Assembly: GCA_030141605.1 (NCBI GenBank) | Contig: JAQGDQ010000861.1 | Coordinates: 1-52,500 of the forward strand | Length of the DNA stretch: 52,500 bases | From: Tubiluchus corallicola | Lineage: Eukaryota; Priapulida; Priapulimorpha; Priapulimorphida; Tubiluchidae | Direction: 5' to 3' | Shown: piece by piece, positions 34,421 to 52,500 of the stretch | Numbering within the stretch: the stretch's first letter is position 1 | Layout of the letters: each line of letters begins with the position of its first letter | Position numbers and translations under genes: made by a program | Notes under the pieces: generated by a model | What the model was told of the DNA's origin: nothing | The model's input: only the letters and a program-made list of their open reading frames with translations | The model's database searches: none

Positions 34421-35047
34421 CACGCACTCGAACTGCAAGGAGTACTATGCTGTTATTATTATAAAGTTTCATTATTGGCTTGTCACTGATCAAATTAAGG
34501 TCTAAATTCGCGAGCATAAATGCTTACACCTGACTGTACCTGGTCGAGTGCGGTTAACTCATTGATTGTAGATTATTATTATACTTAAGTGCGACTGACC
34601 AGTTAAGTGTGCATAGACAAATTATCACTTGGCTGTACCTAGTTGAATGTGGTTTACTCATGCGTGATTGACACATTTTGGCTCCACCCTCGATATCGAC
34701 TCCTGCCTCAGGCCCTTTCAACAATTCTAATTCGAGTGACGGTGTTTTTATCACTCGACCATGTTTGGCTCAGTGCGGTTTACTAATGTGCGATTGGATG
34801 CTTAACAAACCTCATTGCCCAACATTAAGCTCTATTGGAATTTGCGCTGATCCAGAATTTCACAAATCCACAAAAATGTACAGAAATTGAAGAAACTATA
34901 AGTACGTGCCAATAGTTTCAGAGTTATTCAGTGCTTATGTATTTTGTCTCCTGTTTCGGATTGTTAAAGAATCCCACCTTATTAAAAGAGCAGATTCACA
35001 TCTACCCGCATTACATAAACACTTATTAAAAACAATATATTTAACTC

Positions 35048-35340
35048 AAAGCCTTAGGAGGAAATCGAAAAAACTGACCGATGCCCAGTGTTTTTGATCC
35101 CTTGGACTATTGCATTTCACTAAAGCTGCTGTCAGCACATCCACTGGTGTGGGGTGATTCTTTGTCCGGTTGTCCTTTGACCTGCAGCCACCCCAAAGCC
35201 TTAGGAGGAACGAAAAACTGACCGATGCCCAGTGTCCTTGATCCCTTGGACTGTTGCATTTCACTAAAGCTGCTGTCAGCACATCCACTGGTGTGGGGTG
35301 ATTCTTTGTCCGGTTGTCCTTTGACCTGCAGCCACCTCAG
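35048..35340. repeat. Tandem duplication of a ~146-bp unit
   Basis: Two adjacent copies (35048-35194 and 35195-35340), each starting AAAGCCTTAGGAGGAA and ending GACCTGCAGCCACC. They differ by a few substitutions and short indels, so the event is recent. Confidence 0.9.
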
Positions 35341-35344
35341 TTAC

Positions 35345-36650
35345 TTACTCGCGACTCTGGCCCTCTGCATTTGCGAGTTAAAATAAATTAAAACTCGATG
35401 CCTAATAATAAAATAAAAAAACTCAGCGTAAAACATTTTTTTTGTTTTATTTATTTATTTTTTTTTCTCAGTAGCAGTTAAAATTCGTCATAAGTATTTT
35501 TACATTTCATTGCAGCTGAGAAGGAGCAGCGAAAGACCTATTGGTCACTTGGTCAGCTGCCCCTTATTAAAAATACAAGTTTATTCACAGGCTCATGACA
35601 TTTTTAGGTGTTTGTGTATGTATAAAAGGCAAAAGCAACAAAAATCAACTCAAAGCAAAAATGCAATTCCACTCAGAATAAAAGGAAGTTATCACAAGTA
35701 ATGCAAAACGGAATTTAACTCACAGCAAAAAATTATCTCAAACAAAAACACTAGCGCTCGCTTAAAAGCGTTTTCGTCGTAATACTGTTGTGCCTACATG
35801 CTAGTTAACAAACGACCAATCAACCGATCAATTAAGTTTGTTTGAAACAAGGTTTGGCGAATTTGCATTCGTTCTGTGTAACGTAACTTGATATATATGT
35901 CTTGAATAAATTTGTACTTGAAATATTTCATAAGAACTGACTGATTATTATTATTATTATTATTATTTTGTTAACCAGTTTTGTCCTATTGCGTTTAGTA
36001 TTAAATTTTATTTTGCGTTCTGAATCGCGCCTCAAGAGAAATGCTACTAGATATTTTACAGGAATTCACTATGAATAAAGTTTTCTAAGGTAGAAATAAG
36101 TTACTGCTAAAACAATTTGTAAATTTCTTAAGACAATTTTGTAATTTCACTTTAGTAAATAAGTCGACTAAGCACTGCGCTAATAGAAAATTGCTAATAT
36201 CATGGATTTGCTAGCACCGAATTTCATGCACAGTAGGGATAATAAAACTAATATAAATAATATTGTTACAGCTTGTCATTAAAATAATTACATTAATTGC
36301 GATTTTATAACATAATTGTTAGCATCAATATTGCTTTTTACATCGTGTCAAACTTGGTTACAAAGATACAAATATATATATTTAAATTCACCTGCAAAAG
36401 AGGCATTGTACACGTGTTGTGTGCACTAATACAGATTTATCGTCCTCATCAACACCATTGTTAACGATAAATTTACCTGAAAGGACCAATATAATAGTTT
36501 AGTTTAGTTAAATTTTTTAATCTTTTATTATATTTTCTAATTTTAATCTAGTAACAATCGTATATTGCATTACATCAACAAAATATTTTCTTTTCTCTGT
36601 TAAAAAGTTAAGTCTTGTTAAAAGAAAATAATAATTGCACTTAAAAGAGC
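35345..36650. other. No gene recognised
   Basis: AT-rich intergenic sequence upstream of the TEP gene, with a short (ATT)n run at 35946-35968. No supported exon. Confidence 0.45.
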
Positions 36651-36654
36651 AAAA

Positions 36655-37255
36655 GCAAATAGCATAATTTCATAACATTCATAACATAGCAAATAGCATA
36701 ATTTCATAACATAGCAAATAGCATAATTTCATAACATTCATAACATAGCAAATAGCATAATTTCATAGCATTCATAACGTAGCAAATAGCATAATTTCAT
36801 AACGTAGCAAATAGCATAATTTCATAACATAGCAAATAGCATAATTTCATAACATAGCAAATAGCATAATTTCATAACATTCATAACGTAGCAAATAGCA
36901 TAATTTCATAACATAGCCATTAGCATAATTTCATAACATTCATAACGTAGCAAATAGCATAATTTCATAGCATTCATAACGTAGCAAATAGTATAATTTC
37001 ATAACGTAGCAAATAGCATAATTTCATAACATAGCAAATAGCATAATTTCATAACATTCATAACGTAGCAAATAGCATAATTTCATAACATAGCAAATAG
37101 CATAATTTCATAACATTCATAACATAGCAAATAGCATAATTTCATAGCATTCATAACGTAGCAAATAGCATAATTTCATAACGTAGCAAATAGCATAATT
37201 TCATAACGTAGCAAATAGCATAATTTCATAGCATTCATAACGTAGAAAATAGCAT
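36655..37255. repeat. 25/34-bp minisatellite upstream of the TEP gene
   Basis: A 25-bp unit, AGCAAATAGCATAATTTCAT plus AACRT, alternates irregularly with a 34-bp form that adds a second TCATAACGT. About 20 units are present. The array ends about 370 bp before the TATA box of the TEP gene. Confidence 0.95.
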
Positions 37256-37624
37256 TTGTTTATTTGCCCATAGTAATTTAACGTGGAATAGCTATGAGCT
37301 CCATCACTCGCAGTTCACCAGCAAAGAACAGCAAGTTTGGTCTAGCCACAAATGCAGCTCTGATACAGTTCAAGTTTAACTGGGATAGAGATACATATTA
37401 TTATTAACACCCTATTCTTGTTTGTCAATAACGCCATTTGACGCCCGGCACGTTCTGTCAGAAAAAAACTTAGCCCCTTAGTCATTTGCGTCGTGACTGT
37501 TTCTAAGAAACTAGCATCGCGACTGATGAGATACGTGAACATTTGTGGTTCCGCTTCGGTAACGCGTGATCGCATCCGGTCCTGGTGCTATAGAATCAAC
37601 TCGTGCTTTGCATTGTCCCGCGGT

Positions 37625-37636
37625 ATTATATATATG
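37625..37636 (+). promoter_or_regulatory. TATA box of the TEP-like gene
   Basis: ATTATATATATG lies about 90 bp before the start codon at 37722, leaving room for a transcription start near 37655-37660 and a short 5' UTR. Confidence 0.5.
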
Positions 37637-37721
37637 CTTTATGTACAAGAGACACACTAAAATACTCTGTGGTTAAGAAGTCTGCATGTTGTTTTATAAG
37701 TGACTGCTGGAATTGATAACT

Positions 37722-52388
<14,667 letters not shown>

Positions 52389-52500
52389 GTAGATATTGCC
52401 TTTTTTAAACTTTAGATGTAGACTACATTTTAAAAGAGACAAAGACACGGTCTCATTGTAGCTTCTGTTGCCATTTACCGTTTGAGTGAGCAAAGTGCGT

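Overview
This is a window of nuclear DNA from an animal, almost certainly an invertebrate. It is AT-rich, its genes are split by canonical GT-AG introns, and it carries metazoan protein families: immunoglobulin, EGF, WAP, alpha-2-macroglobulin/TEP and vertebrate-type thiamine triphosphatase. Much of the rest is non-LTR retrotransposon debris, small TIR transposons, SINE-like pieces and many tandem repeats. The phylum cannot be fixed from the sequence. A damaged 5S rRNA copy is of a type I associate from memory with lower invertebrates.

Layout. 1-5.4 kb: part of a minus-strand immunoglobulin-domain gene. One of its Ig exons lies in both arms of a large, nearly identical inverted duplication (about 1-852 and 2620-3471) around a 1.8 kb spacer full of retroelement pieces. 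3.3-7.3 kb: a 46-bp minisatellite, an Asp-codon-like GAT tract and a 70-bp minisatellite with self-complementary units. 7.3-12.4 kb: repeats, including a pogo-like element with TA target duplication and a hAT-like element with an 8-bp target duplication. 12.6-14.1 kb (minus): a complete single-exon type I membrane protein with a signal peptide, a possible CUB-like region, five EGF modules, one WAP module, a TM helix and a short tail. 14.5-22.6 kb: LINE fragments (one recent insertion with a 10-bp target duplication, one nested inside another), a roughly 140-bp diverged satellite and a full-length but mutated 5S-like sequence. 22.9-27.2 kb (plus): a complete three-exon thiamine triphosphatase gene (212 aa) whose introns hold two pogo-like elements and a 42-bp minisatellite. 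27.4-37.6 kb: transposons, LINE tails, local duplications and a 25/34-bp minisatellite. 37.7-52.4 kb (plus): the first 17 exons of a CD109/TEP-like alpha-2-macroglobulin, running off the window end before the thioester region.

The three recognisable surface or secreted genes (Ig, EGF-WAP, TEP) fit extracellular recognition or protease control. They are separate transcription units and nothing shows that they work as a system; THTPA is housekeeping thiamine metabolism. No operon-like or clearly new multi-gene system is visible. The most notable signals are the inverted Ig-exon duplication, the EGF-WAP receptor, the 5S-derived sequence upstream of THTPA, and transposon ends placed next to a splice acceptor. 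All exon structures are from reading splice sites and phase by eye, with no transcript support.
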